A stretch of 64,000 bases of DNA from Reyranella massiliensis 521 (GCF_000312425.1 NZ_HE997181.1:4344045-4408044), one strand, 5' to 3'. Shown: positions 1 to 7,984, counted from the first letter of the stretch. A program made the numbers and translations. Notes: generated from the letters alone by a model not told the origin.

Positions 1-214
1 GAATCAGCAGCGGCGTGTTGCGGATCGCCTCGACATAGACGCCGACGATCCGGCGCAACACCGGCCCGCCATAGACGCGGGCCAGGGCGCAGACCGTCCC
101 CACCAGGAAGCCGAGCGCAATCGCCGCCACGGTGAGCTGGATCGTCAACCAGGCGCCGGCCACGAAATCGGGCCAGCGCTCGGCCAGGAACTCGAAATCG
201 AACTTATACGACAT
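1..214 (-). CDS. Polar amino-acid ABC transporter permease (HisM/GlnP type), 5' part only
   Basis: The first 71 codons are present and the gene runs off the left edge of the window. The product is an inner-membrane permease subunit that would carry the substrate delivered by the binding proteins encoded just upstream. After a short cytoplasmic start there is a long hydrophobic helix (about residues 18-45). The visible part ends in EAIRNTPLLI, the well-known EAxRGTPLL-like segment of the polar amino-acid permease family. The ATG lies 20 bp after the stop of the binding-protein gene, so the two are probably co-transcribed. The ATPase subunit is expected beyond the edge. Confidence 0.85.
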   Translation of the reverse strand, partial: MSYKFDFEFLAERWPDFVAGAWLTIQLTVAAIALGFLVGTVCALARVYGGPVLRRIVGVYVEAIRNTPLLI

Positions 215-233
215 GGCTCAGCCGCATCAGCGG

Positions 234-1037
234 TCAGCCACCGGCCTTGAGGAGCATCGCCGGGTCGATGTCGATCCCGTGATATGTCTTGTAGATGGCC
301 ACCAGCTTGCCGTTCTGCAGGTTGGTTCGCACCCAGTTGTTCACCCAGTCGAGCAGCCGCGGCTCGCCCTTGCGCATGCCGATGGCGAGATAGTTGGTCT
401 GCATGGTGATCTTGGGTTCGAGCGTGCGCGCCGGGTTCTTCTTGCTGATGGCCGGCAACAGCGAGCGCGCCGTCGCGAGAACGTCGACCTGCCCTGAGGC
501 GAAGGCCAACGCCATGGTGGCGTCGTCCTCGTAGCGCACCAGTTGCGCACCCTTGGCCTGCCGCGTCAGGTCGGTGTCCTGCGTCGTGCCGCGGACGACC
601 GCGACTTTCTTGCCGTCGAGATCGGACATCTGCTTGATCGCGTCCGACTTCATGCCGGCCACGACCGAGGGATGGTCGGCATAGGGGACCGAGAAGTCGA
701 CCACCTTGGCGCGCTCCGGCGTGATCGACAGGGTCGAGACCACGAGGTCGGCCTTGTTGGTCTGCAGAAACGGGATGCGCGTCGGTCCCGTCGTGGTCAC
801 GATTTCGAGTTCGACGCCGAGATCCTTGGCCAGCAACCGCGCCAGGTCGACGTCGGATCCCGTCGGCTGCATTTTGTCGTCGGCCATGCCAAAGGGCGGG
901 ATCGCAAGGTCGATCGCGATCCGCACCTTGCCCGCCTTCTTGATGTCGTCGAGCGTATCGGCTTGCGCCGGCAGGGCGAACAGGACCGCCGCAAAGACTG
1001 CGCCCAGGAGCGAGCGCAGCACCGTTCCGGTCTTCAT
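234..1037 (-). CDS. Polar amino-acid ABC transporter substrate-binding protein (second of a tandem pair)
   Basis: 267 aa with a signal peptide of about 26 residues ending ALPAQA. The mature protein has the bacterial extracellular solute-binding family 3 fold: the GSDVDLARLLAKDL segment, the ADLVVSTLSITPERAKVVDF segment and the later GTTQDTD and SGQVDV blocks. It would bind an amino acid or similar amine-bearing ligand in the periplasm and deliver it to the permease encoded 20 bp downstream. It is clearly a paralogue of the protein encoded next to it at 1052-1843, sharing long runs of residues, which implies a tandem duplication. The ligand cannot be read from sequence. Confidence 0.9.
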   Translation of the reverse strand: MKTGTVLRSLLGAVFAAVLFALPAQADTLDDIKKAGKVRIAIDLAIPPFGMADDKMQPTGSDVDLARLLAKDLGVELEIVTTTGPTRIPFLQTNKADLVVSTLSITPERAKVVDFSVPYADHPSVVAGMKSDAIKQMSDLDGKKVAVVRGTTQDTDLTRQAKGAQLVRYEDDATMALAFASGQVDVLATARSLLPAISKKNPARTLEPKITMQTNYLAIGMRKGEPRLLDWVNNWVRTNLQNGKLVAIYKTYHGIDIDPAMLLKAGG

Positions 1038-1051
1038 GGCTGCCCCCGCGG

Positions 1052-1843
1052 CTACTGCTTCAGGATGACGTCAGGCAGGCCGTTGCCGTGGTACTTCTTG
1101 TAGATCGCGTCCAGCTTGCCGTTCTTGAGGTTGGTCTCGATCCACTTGTTCACTTCTTCGAGCAGCCGCTTCTCGTCCTTCTTGACGCCGACGGCGAGCT
1201 TGAAGGTGTCGAGCACGAACTTCACCTCGACCTGACGGGCCGGGTTCTTCTTGTCGATCGGCGCGACCAGCAGCTCGGCTGTCGAGAAGATATCGACCTG
1301 GCCCGAAAGGAAGGCCTGTGCCTCGGTCGCATCGTCCTCGTAGCGCACCAGCTTCATGCCCTTGGGCCCTTCCTTGGTGAGCTGCGTGTCGTGGGTGGTG
1401 CCGCGCACGGTCCCGACGGTCTTGCCGTCGAGATCGGCCATGCTCTTCACGTTCACGTTCTTGGGCGCGGCGATGACCGTGCGCAACACGGCATAGCCCT
1501 TCGAGAAGTCGATGACCTTGGCGCGCTCCGGCGTGATCGAGAGCGTCGAGATCACGAGGTCGGCCTTGCCGGTCTGCAGCGACGGAATGCGCGAGGCGCC
1601 GGTGGTCGGCACATGCTCGAACTCCAGTCCCCAATCCTTGGCCAGCAGCTTCGCCGTCTCGATGTCGGAGCCGGTCGGCTGCATCTTGTCGTCGGTCATG
1701 CCATAGGGTGGCACGCCGAGATCGACGGCGATGCGGATCTTCTTGGCTTTGCGAATATCGTCAAGCGCATCGGCATGCGCCGCCGTGTTCATCCCCATCA
1801 CTGCCACCGCAGCAAGCGCCACGGCCACCAACATTCTCTTCAT
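1052..1843 (-). CDS. Polar amino-acid ABC transporter substrate-binding protein (first of a tandem pair)
   Basis: 263 aa. The start at 1843 is set by a strong ribosome site (ACGGAGGAAGCG) directly before the ATG; the open frame continues further upstream but that stretch is not coding. A signal peptide (MKRMLVAVALAAVAV..., ending TAAHA) precedes a family 3 periplasmic binding domain with the GSDIETAKLLAKD, LVISTLSITPERAKVIDF and GTTHDT segments. It is closely similar to the downstream protein at 234-1037. Two binding proteins feeding one permease usually widen the ligand range, so this system may take up two related amino acids. It lies in the same direction as rpiB and the GntR gene. Confidence 0.9.
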   Translation of the reverse strand: MKRMLVAVALAAVAVMGMNTAAHADALDDIRKAKKIRIAVDLGVPPYGMTDDKMQPTGSDIETAKLLAKDWGLEFEHVPTTGASRIPSLQTGKADLVISTLSITPERAKVIDFSKGYAVLRTVIAAPKNVNVKSMADLDGKTVGTVRGTTHDTQLTKEGPKGMKLVRYEDDATEAQAFLSGQVDIFSTAELLVAPIDKKNPARQVEVKFVLDTFKLAVGVKKDEKRLLEEVNKWIETNLKNGKLDAIYKKYHGNGLPDVILKQ

Positions 1844-1884
1844 CGCTTCCTCCGTTTTGATTTCGTTGCTTGTTTTCTTGCTCC

Positions 1885-2331
1885 TTACCGGCCGGCATCC
1901 ATGTCGGCGAGCTTGGCCACACGACGCCGGAACTCCTCCGCCGTCGAGAACTTCGCATCGAGGTAGGCCGCGATCAGGTCCTTGGCGAGCCAGGGGCCGA
2001 CGATCTGCGCCCCGATGCACATGACGTTGACGTCGTCGTGCTCGACGCATTGATGCGCCGAATGCACATCGTGGCAAACTGCCGCGCGAATGCCCTTCAT
2101 CTTGTTGGCACCGATCGAGGCGCCGACGCCGGTGCCGCACACCATCAGGCCGCGCTCGGCCCGGCCGGAGGTGATTGCCTCGGCGACCTTGCGGGCGATA
2201 TCCGGAAAATCGACCGGGTTGGGATCGTAGGAGCCGACATCCTCGACCTCGTGGCCGCGCTCGCGCAGGAAGGCGAGCAGTTCCGCCTTCATCGGGAAGC
2301 CTGCGTGATCCGATCCGACGACGATTTTCAT
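1885..2331 (-). CDS. rpiB: RpiB/LacAB family sugar-phosphate isomerase
   Basis: 148 aa, the usual length for the RpiB family. These enzymes interconvert aldose and ketose phosphates (ribose 5-phosphate and ribulose 5-phosphate; some relatives act on tetrose phosphates). The N-terminal GSDHAGFPMK and the CGTGVGASIGANK loop with the catalytic Cys are both present, as is NVMCIGAQIVG near the C-terminus. The ATG overlaps the TGA of the GntR regulator gene (ATGA), so translation is coupled. Being next to an FCD-type regulator and an importer suggests a role in one catabolic pathway rather than the housekeeping pentose-phosphate pathway. That is inference. Confidence 0.9.
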   Translation of the reverse strand: MKIVVGSDHAGFPMKAELLAFLRERGHEVEDVGSYDPNPVDFPDIARKVAEAITSGRAERGLMVCGTGVGASIGANKMKGIRAAVCHDVHSAHQCVEHDDVNVMCIGAQIVGPWLAKDLIAAYLDAKFSTAEEFRRRVAKLADMDAGR

Positions 2332-3083
2332 GAAGCCTGTCCTTGTCCTTGGTACGTGGAGATCAGGTTCTTGCGGCGCAGGTCGTCGCCGATCTCGAAA
2401 TGCGCGCGCAATCGGCGCTCGGCCTCGTCGGGGTCGCGCTGCGCCAGTGCGAGGAAGACCTGCCGGTGCGCTTCGACCAGGCCTGAGGTGATCGCCGGCT
2501 CGCGGAACGTGTCGCGACGGCGCTCGACATGGCTGCGCATCAGGAGCGGCGAGATCGCTTCGTAGATCTTCATCAGCGCGCTGCTGGCGCTTGCGCGCAC
2601 GATGGCCAGGTGGAAGGCGTAGTCCGCACCGCCGCCGGTTTCGGGATCGTCGAGCGAATCGACCAAAGTATCGAGAGTCGCGGCAATGGCCTGCAGGTCC
2701 CGCTCGCTGGCTCTCAAACAGGCAAGCCGGATGGCCTGGCATTCGATGGCGATGCGAGCCTGCAGCACGTCGTCGAGAATGTTGGGCTCGGGTGCGAGGC
2801 AGAGGGTCAGGGCCTGGCCCAGCACGGAGGCGTCGGCCGACCGCACATAGGCGCCGCGTCCATGGCGAATATCGAGCAGGCCCAGCATGGCCAGCGAACG
2901 CAGCGCCTCACGCAGGACCGGGCGGCTGACGCCCAACGCCAGAGCCAGCTCGCGCTCGCCCAGGAGCCGGTCGCCGGCCTTCAGTTCCCCCGACAGCAGC
3001 CGGTCGCGGAAGAACGTGAAGACACGATCAGCCCCGCTGGGGTTCTCCTCGGTATCCTGGCGGACGATATCGAGCATCTGCAC
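2328..3083 (-). CDS. FadR/GntR family transcriptional regulator with FCD domain
   Basis: 251 aa. An N-terminal winged helix (about residues 20-85, LSGELKAGDRLLGERELALA and VSRPVLREALRSLAMLGLLDIRHGRGAYV) is followed by an all-helical FCD ligand-binding domain. That domain holds the usual acidic and His residues (ADYAFH, then EAHRQVF), which bind a metal in this family. Such proteins are mostly repressors released by a small acid. A perfect 13-bp palindrome of the FadR type lies at 3096-3108, 13 bp before the start, pointing to autoregulation. The first codon is GTG at 3083; an ATG at 3077 has better AAGG spacing and may be the real start. Confidence 0.9.
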   Translation of the reverse strand: MQMLDIVRQDTEENPSGADRVFTFFRDRLLSGELKAGDRLLGERELALALGVSRPVLREALRSLAMLGLLDIRHGRGAYVRSADASVLGQALTLCLAPEPNILDDVLQARIAIECQAIRLACLRASERDLQAIAATLDTLVDSLDDPETGGGADYAFHLAIVRASASSALMKIYEAISPLLMRSHVERRRDTFREPAITSGLVEAHRQVFLALAQRDPDEAERRLRAHFEIGDDLRRKNLISTYQGQGQAS

Positions 3084-3095
3084 CTTGGTCAGTCC

Positions 3096-3108
3096 GTGGT
3101 CTGACCAC
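3096..3108. promoter_or_regulatory. Palindromic operator for the FCD-type regulator
   Basis: GTGGTCTGACCAC is a perfect dyad with six-base arms around a central base. It contains TGGTCTGACCA, which matches the TGGTnnnACCA consensus known for FadR/PdhR/LldR-type regulators. It sits directly upstream of such a regulator gene, where binding would block transcription of the operon. A half-site-like TTGGTCA lies beside it at 3085-3091. Confidence 0.7.
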
Positions 3109-3159
3109 TCTAGACAAGCCTCTTGGCCGCTGGCAACCGCTCGTCCAAGGGAAGTTCGG

Positions 3160-4479
3160 CTAGGGAATGCCGGGCGTCAGGCACTGCGCGCTGATTGCCG
3201 CCTTGGCGATTTCGAGGAACCGCTCGAGCGGACAAGCGTGCAGATGCGACTGCGCCTTGCAGCCCGGCAGTTCGACGGTCTTCATGCCCGGCGGATCGCG
3301 ATAGTCGAGCCGCTTGCGGTTGCGCATCTCGTCGAGCGTCTGGGCGTAGTAGGCGATGCGGACATAGCGCTGGCTGCCGGCACTGAACAGCTCGAAGGCC
3401 AGCGCGCCGCCGGGAGATGCCTCGCCCGGAAGAAAACCCTGCACCTGCCAGGTGAGGTCGAGCAGGCTGGCCACGTTGTAGATGTTGGTCTCGTGACCGA
3501 CGAACAGCCCGAAGCGGACGGGCTGGCCGACCGGCAGCGCCCCGGGAAATTTGTGCCCGCTTTCCAGAGTGACCGCGATCTGGTTCAGCATGTTCGAGCC
3601 ATGCTGGCGTGCGATCTCCGGCGTCTTCTCGGTAAGGTCCATCTCGAGCAGGTGCAGCGTCAGCAATTCCTGCAGCGATGCATCGCTTGCCAGCCGGCCC
3701 CAGGCGACCTGATCCTTCGGCAGGCCTTCCGCCGCCTGCATGAGGAAGGCTTCCGAAGCCCGCGAACCCACGCCTAACGGCCCCTTGAACCAGGTCCGGC
3801 CGCTCGCATTGGTCTCGATGGTGGTGGGCTTGCCGGCCTCGCCGCAAGTCCCCTCGCCAGCCGCCGTCCCCGTCGTGCCGTTGGGGCAGAGCACCGACTG
3901 CATCATGCGGAGCGGCCCGGCATTGTCGCGCTCCACCGACGCGAAGCTGCCGCCGATGCGCGCCAGAATCGCCTTGCGCGTTGCCGCCGGGTCCATGGGA
4001 CAGGAGGCCGAAGGCTGCGGGTGAAACAGCGGGTCGGGGACGTCGAAGTTGGCCTGATTGCGCAAGGTGAGGTTGCCGCAGCGCGGATACATGCCGGCCA
4101 GCAGCGCAGCCCCGCTGGCGCGCGTGCGCTGATCCGTATCGGTCCAGGCGGCGACCGTGCCGGGGGCCGGGCAATTGTCGGCCTGGATGAGGCCGCGTGC
4201 ACCGTAGAGCAGCCGGTAGTAACCGCCCATCAGGCGCATCAGCTCCTCGCCACGCGGCGACAGGAAGCCCGGCGCCACCGGCCAGCTCGGCCAGGCCGTC
4301 GCGGCGAGCCTGTCGAGTTCGGCATTCGTCTGTGTCGGCGACCGAACGCCGTGACGGCTGAGCAGGATGGCGCGCTCGATCTGCCAGCCCGGCGGCGTCG
4401 GTTCGAGCTGCGCTGCCGCCGGCATCAAGCCCGCCAACAGCGAAGCGACGACGGTGGCAAGAAATACACGGACATTCAT
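3160..4479 (-). CDS. Secreted histidine acid phosphatase (AppA/phytase-like)
   Basis: 439 aa from the ATG at 4479, which follows a GGGGGAG ribosome site. A signal peptide (ending AAAQ, about residue 24) directs export. The catalytic RHGVRSP at residues 42-48 is the RHGxRxP signature whose His forms the phosphohistidine intermediate. The second motif, normally HD with Asp as proton donor, here reads GHETN (His329-Glu330). Several Cys pairs fit an exported disulfide-bonded fold. It would release phosphate from organic esters such as sugar phosphates or phytate in the periplasm. It stands alone, between the GntR gene upstream region and a divergent small gene. Confidence 0.85.
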   Translation of the reverse strand: MNVRVFLATVVASLLAGLMPAAAQLEPTPPGWQIERAILLSRHGVRSPTQTNAELDRLAATAWPSWPVAPGFLSPRGEELMRLMGGYYRLLYGARGLIQADNCPAPGTVAAWTDTDQRTRASGAALLAGMYPRCGNLTLRNQANFDVPDPLFHPQPSASCPMDPAATRKAILARIGGSFASVERDNAGPLRMMQSVLCPNGTTGTAAGEGTCGEAGKPTTIETNASGRTWFKGPLGVGSRASEAFLMQAAEGLPKDQVAWGRLASDASLQELLTLHLLEMDLTEKTPEIARQHGSNMLNQIAVTLESGHKFPGALPVGQPVRFGLFVGHETNIYNVASLLDLTWQVQGFLPGEASPGGALAFELFSAGSQRYVRIAYYAQTLDEMRNRKRLDYRDPPGMKTVELPGCKAQSHLHACPLERFLEIAKAAISAQCLTPGIP

Positions 4480-4585
4480 GAAGCTCTCCCCCGAGGACCG
4501 CAAATATGCCGTCCCTCGCGGCCAGCCGCCACGCATTCCGTTGCCTACCACGGGAGGATAGAGTGACGGAAAGGGGAGCCCGCCC

Positions 4586-4966
4586 ATGCCCGTGCACTGG
4601 ACGATCTCGCATGCCAACCGGCTGGTCGTCGCCGTCGCCAAAGACCGGGTGACGGTGTCCGACATCGAGAAGTATTTCGCCGCGATCACCGCCGACGGTG
4701 CGATGGCCTACCGCAAGATATTCGAGGTCACCCACACCCCGATGGCACTGAGCGAGGAGAATCTCAAAGCCCTGGGCGAACGGATCGTCCTCTATGCCCA
4801 GCACGGCCAGATCGGCCCGGTGGCGATCGTCGCCGCCTCGGACGAGAGCTTTGCGCAGGCGCAGATCTTCGCCGCCGCCGCAACGGCGCGCCGGCCGCTC
4901 GCCATTTTCCGCGAGCTGCACGCAGCACGGCACTGGCTCGACGCCCAGCCGCTCCCCGAGGACTGA
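4586..4966 (+). CDS. Small conserved protein, possibly SpoIIAA/STAS-like
   Basis: 126 aa with a good GGGGAG ribosome site before the ATG. No signal peptide or membrane segment is seen. The order of strands and helices (MPVHWTISHANRLVVAVAKD, then a central helix and VAIVAASDESF, then a C-terminal helix with HAARHWLD) resembles small alphaproteobacterial proteins with a SpoIIAA-like alpha/beta fold. I base that on general resemblance only. It is divergent from the acid phosphatase gene, with 106 bp between the two starts. No function can be assigned. Confidence 0.7.
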   Translation: MPVHWTISHANRLVVAVAKDRVTVSDIEKYFAAITADGAMAYRKIFEVTHTPMALSEENLKALGERIVLYAQHGQIGPVAIVAASDESFAQAQIFAAAATARRPLAIFRELHAARHWLDAQPLPED

Positions 4967-5096
4967 TCTTTGCAGCCTGTGAGGGCGCGCCCTTGCGGCC
5001 ACAATCGGGAATAAGGTGCCGGCATGCTGTCGGCCGCATCGACGCGCCGCGACCGCAACGTATCGAGCAGGCGGCAGAGCAGCGGGTACCGACAGC

Positions 5097-5522
5097 CTAT
5101 TTCTTCAGCGTCTTGGTGAGCGTGATCTCGGCGTTCAGCACCTTGGAGACGGGGCAGCCCTTTTCGGCCGCTTCGGCCAGTTTGTCGAAGGTCGCCTGAT
5201 CGAGGCCTGGAACGTCGGCCACCAGCGTGAGCGCAGACTTGCTGATCTTGAAGCCGGCGCCTTCCTGGTCGAGCGAGACGGCGGCCTCCGTCGACAGCGA
5301 CGTCGGCGTGAAGCCGGCCGTCTGGAGCTGGAAGGCGAGCGCCATGGTGAAGCAGCCGGCATGGGCAGCGGCGATCAGTTCCTCAGGATTGGTGCCCTTT
5401 TCTCCCTGGAAGCGGGTCCTGAAGGAATAAGCCGTCTTGGAGAGTACGCCGGAGTCAGTGGAGAGGTCGCCATTTCCGTCCTTCCCGGTTCCGCGCCATT
5501 CGGCATGCGCCTTGCGAATCAT
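5097..5522 (-). CDS. osmC: OsmC/Ohr family peroxiredoxin
   Basis: 141 aa, the usual OsmC length. OsmC proteins reduce organic hydroperoxides in the cytoplasm with a pair of Cys residues. Both are present: Cys57 in AAHAGCFTMAL and Cys123 in KGCPVSKVL. The N-terminal IRKAHAEWRGTGKDGNG and the YSFRTRFQGEKGTNPEELIAA segment are typical of the OsmC branch rather than Ohr. The gene stands alone, with about 110 bp to the divergent exported-protein gene at 5635. Confidence 0.93.
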   Translation of the reverse strand: MIRKAHAEWRGTGKDGNGDLSTDSGVLSKTAYSFRTRFQGEKGTNPEELIAAAHAGCFTMALAFQLQTAGFTPTSLSTEAAVSLDQEGAGFKISKSALTLVADVPGLDQATFDKLAEAAEKGCPVSKVLNAEITLTKTLKK

Positions 5523-5634
5523 GATCGGTCTCCTTGGCTGGCCGTTCCGGGGCCACCCTGCACCGGCTTTGTGAGAGCGTCGATTCGTTCTTTGGTCGAT
5601 GCTAGGGTCCGCGCTTCAAAGCGGGGAGAATTTC

Positions 5635-6558
5635 ATGCGTACGGTTTGGCGGGCGTTCCTGGGAGCGCTGCTCGTGGTTTGTCTGGCGGCAACGGCGTCG
5701 GCGCAGAACGGGCTGGAGCGCTTCGAGAAGGACATCAAACCTCAACTCGAACTCAAGAAATTCACCTATGCCGACGCGCGCCCGCTCGGCACCTCGGGCT
5801 TCGTCCTGAACAACGTCGTGGCGGTCGTTCCGGCAAGCGAGGCGACCAACGACAAGGAAACGACGGTCAAGATCGAGAAGCTCACGGTCGACGAACTCGA
5901 CTTCGAGCGCCTGAAGAAGAGCTCCAAGGACGACGCGTCGCCGCGCTTCGCCAAGCTCAAGATCGAAGGCATGACGGGCGACGACGAGTTGTTCTCCGCG
6001 CTCGAGCCTTACGGCGTGCCTAAAGTGCCGGTCGACCTCGCCCTGGACTATCGCATCGATCCGGCGGCCAAGGTACTGACGGTGAATGCGCTGGAAATCA
6101 ACCTGCGCGGTCAGGCCAAGATCAACCTGGCGTTGGTCATGGATGGCATCAGCGACAAGAGCGACATGGACAGCGCCAAGGACGATGGCCGCCTGCGCTC
6201 GGCGTCGCTTACGCTCGACGACAAGGAGCTGCTGGGCAAGCTGGTGCCTGCTTTCGCCAAGGAAGAAGGCGTGACGGCAGCGGAGCTGGTCGGCGGGGCG
6301 CTCGATGCACTGGCCGGCTTCGCCCAGATGCAGACTGGCGAGACGCTGAAGGCGCTCGACGCCGTCTCCTCTTTCCTGCACGACTGGAAGGCGCCGAAGG
6401 GACCGCTGGTCCTGGGACTGAAGCCAACCAAGACGGCAGGCCTCGACGATCTCGACAAGATCGCCGTGCCGGACGCGCTCAGCACCATTTTCGGCTTCAC
6501 CGCGACCTATCCCGCGACGCGGGCTGGCGTGGCTAAAGCCGGCTCGAAGGAGAAGTAA
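5635..6558 (+). CDS. Exported protein of unknown function
   Basis: 307 aa. The ATG at 5635 follows GGGGAGAA and opens a clear signal peptide (MRTVWRAFLGALLVVCLA, cleavage near ASAQ, about residue 23). The mature part is rich in Lys, Asp and Leu and alternates strand-like and charged segments, with no Cys after the signal and no membrane helix. I do not recognise the family. It ends 1 bp before the GTG start of the next gene, a Bug-type binding protein, so the two are likely co-transcribed and may act together in the periplasm. Confidence 0.75.
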   Translation: MRTVWRAFLGALLVVCLAATASAQNGLERFEKDIKPQLELKKFTYADARPLGTSGFVLNNVVAVVPASEATNDKETTVKIEKLTVDELDFERLKKSSKDDASPRFAKLKIEGMTGDDELFSALEPYGVPKVPVDLALDYRIDPAAKVLTVNALEINLRGQAKINLALVMDGISDKSDMDSAKDDGRLRSASLTLDDKELLGKLVPAFAKEEGVTAAELVGGALDALAGFAQMQTGETLKALDAVSSFLHDWKAPKGPLVLGLKPTKTAGLDDLDKIAVPDALSTIFGFTATYPATRAGVAKAGSKEK

Positions 6559-6559
6559 C

Positions 6560-7534
6560 GTGCGACGCCGCGCCCTGATTGCCGGTACGGCCCTGTTGCC
6601 GCTGGCTTTCAGTGCGGCGGCGCAGGACACCTTTCCCTCCCGGCCGATACAGATGATCGTGCCTTTTCCACCCGGCGGCGTCGCCGACATCACCGGCCGG
6701 CCGACAGCGCATGTGATGGGCAAGCTCCTCAAACAGTCTGTCGTGGTGCAGAACAAGCCCGGCGCCGGTGGCTCGGTGGGCGCGGCGCAGGCCGCACGGG
6801 CCGCGCCGGACGGTTACACCATCCTGATGGCACTCTCGTCGATCTCGGTGTTGCCGGCGGCGGATCGCCTGCAGGGCCGCACGCCAGCCTACGAACTCGA
6901 CCAGTTTGCGCCGATCGCCCTGATCAGCGCCGACCCCACGGTCCTCGTGGTGCGCGAGGACGGGCCCTACAAGACGTTGAAGGAGCTCGTCGACGCCGCG
7001 AAGGCGCGGCCCGGCACCATCAACTACGGCTCCTCAGGCGTCTACGGCACTCTGCATGTTGCGATGGAGATCTTCGCGAGCGCCGCCGGCATCAAGCTTT
7101 TCCACATTCCCTACCAAGGTGGCGGCCCTGCCGTGGCAGCACTTCTCGGAGGCCAGATCGATGCGCTGGCCTCGGGACCGTCGGCGGCAATCGGCCAGAT
7201 CAAGGCGGGTAAGATGCGCGCCCTCGCCGTCTGGGGCGACAAGCGGCTTGCGTCGCTGCCCGACGTGCCCAGCATGAAGGAGCTGGGCTACGATGCCACC
7301 TTCTACATCTGGTCCGGCCTATTCGCTCCGGCAGCCACGCCGCAATCCGCCATGACCAAGCTGCGCGACGCGGCCCGTCGCACCGCCGGGGATCCCGAAT
7401 TCAAGGAGGCGATGGCCAAGGTCGAAACGCCGATCGCCTATCTCGACGCACCAGAGTTCAAAATTTTCCTGGACCATGATTCTCAAAGACTTCGGGTCGC
7501 TGTCGAACGCATCGGAAAAGTACCGGAAAAGTAG
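6560..7534 (+). CDS. Bug-family tripartite tricarboxylate-type substrate-binding protein
   Basis: 324 aa with a GTG start just after the stop of the previous gene. The signal peptide MRRRALIAGTALLPLAFSAAA is followed by the family hallmarks: FPSRPIQMIVPFPPGGVADI, VVQNKPGAGGSVGA, the YGSSGVYGTLHVAMEIFA stretch and HIPYQGGGPAVAALLGGQID. Bug proteins bind carboxylates and similar small acids in the periplasm. Their TctA/TctB membrane partners are not encoded nearby, as is common for this greatly expanded family. Confidence 0.92.
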   Translation: MRRRALIAGTALLPLAFSAAAQDTFPSRPIQMIVPFPPGGVADITGRPTAHVMGKLLKQSVVVQNKPGAGGSVGAAQAARAAPDGYTILMALSSISVLPAADRLQGRTPAYELDQFAPIALISADPTVLVVREDGPYKTLKELVDAAKARPGTINYGSSGVYGTLHVAMEIFASAAGIKLFHIPYQGGGPAVAALLGGQIDALASGPSAAIGQIKAGKMRALAVWGDKRLASLPDVPSMKELGYDATFYIWSGLFAPAATPQSAMTKLRDAARRTAGDPEFKEAMAKVETPIAYLDAPEFKIFLDHDSQRLRVAVERIGKVPEK

Positions 7535-7568
7535 AAAAGGCTGAGTGCGCAACCGCGCTCGAACGCGG

Positions 7569-7626
7569 GGCGTTTTCTCCATAGCGGCGCCATTCTGGCC
7601 GCCGCGGCGAACATGGAGAAAACGCC
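7569..7626 (+). promoter_or_regulatory. Long hairpin burying the ribosome site of the next small gene
   Basis: GGCGTTTTCTCCAT at 7569-7582 and ATGGAGAAAACGCC at 7613-7626 are perfect 14-base inverted copies. The spacer between them can fold into a second stem (GCGGCGCC against GGCCGCCGC with one bulge, loop ATTCT). The right arm contains the GGAG ribosome site and ends exactly at the ATG at 7627. In RNA the structure would hide the ribosome site. No T-run follows, so a simple terminator is less likely. Confidence 0.75.
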
Positions 7627-7782
7627 ATGAACGACCCCAATAAGCACAATCCCTCCCAGCAGCAGGATCGCGAACGCCAGCAGCGCGAACAGGTCCAGCG
7701 CGAGCAGCAGCAGCGGCAGACCCAGAAGCCCAATCAGAAGCCGGGCCAGCCGCAGCAGCGTCCGGATGACAAGGAGCAGTAA
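7627..7782 (+). CDS. Small Gln/Arg-rich protein (51 aa)
   Basis: The ATG at 7627 has a GGAG site 8 bases upstream. The product is highly hydrophilic: MNDPNKHNPSQQQDRERQQ followed by Arg/Glu/Gln triplets and a Lys/Pro/Gln tail ending PDDKEQ. It has no Cys, no hydrophobic core and no signal, so it is probably disordered. The coding run is in frame throughout. Its ribosome site lies inside a long hairpin, which suggests controlled translation. I know of short QR-rich stress-type proteins in related bacteria but cannot assign a function. Confidence 0.6.
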   Translation: MNDPNKHNPSQQQDRERQQREQVQREQQQRQTQKPNQKPGQPQQRPDDKEQ

Positions 7783-7984
7783 CCCAACGCCGCCACGGGA
7801 GGTCCCGCCCGCGCCGCCGGTGCCCGGCAAGGGGGATCCCATTCCCCCCGAAATGCCGGTGCCCGGCGTGCCGGAGCCGGAGGATGCACCTCCACCGGTA
7901 CCCCATCCGCCAGGTCCGCCGTCGCCGGCGGCCTGGCGGACTTTTTTTTACTCCTTCACCGCGCCGGTGAGGGAGGAGACGTAA
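7766..7984 (+). CDS. Possible small proline-rich protein
   Basis: A 72-codon frame overlaps the end of the QR-rich gene by 17 bases. It encodes NPTPPREVPPAPPVPGK and several more PP-rich repeats, a composition seen in short disordered proteins of related bacteria. Against it: no ribosome site is seen, and a strong terminator (7914-7949) lies inside its last third, so most transcripts would lack the stop codon. It may be a gene whose end was replaced during the rearrangement evident just downstream, or chance. Confidence 0.25.
   Translation: MTRSSNPTPPREVPPAPPVPGKGDPIPPEMPVPGVPEPEDAPPPVPHPPGPPSPAAWRTFFYSFTAPVREET
7914..7949 (+). terminator. Rho-independent terminator
   Basis: GTCCGCC at 7914-7920 pairs with GGCGGAC at 7935-7941, and eight T bases follow at once. 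It closes the plus-strand unit with the QR-rich gene and lies against the end of the convergent permease remnant. Confidence 0.85.
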
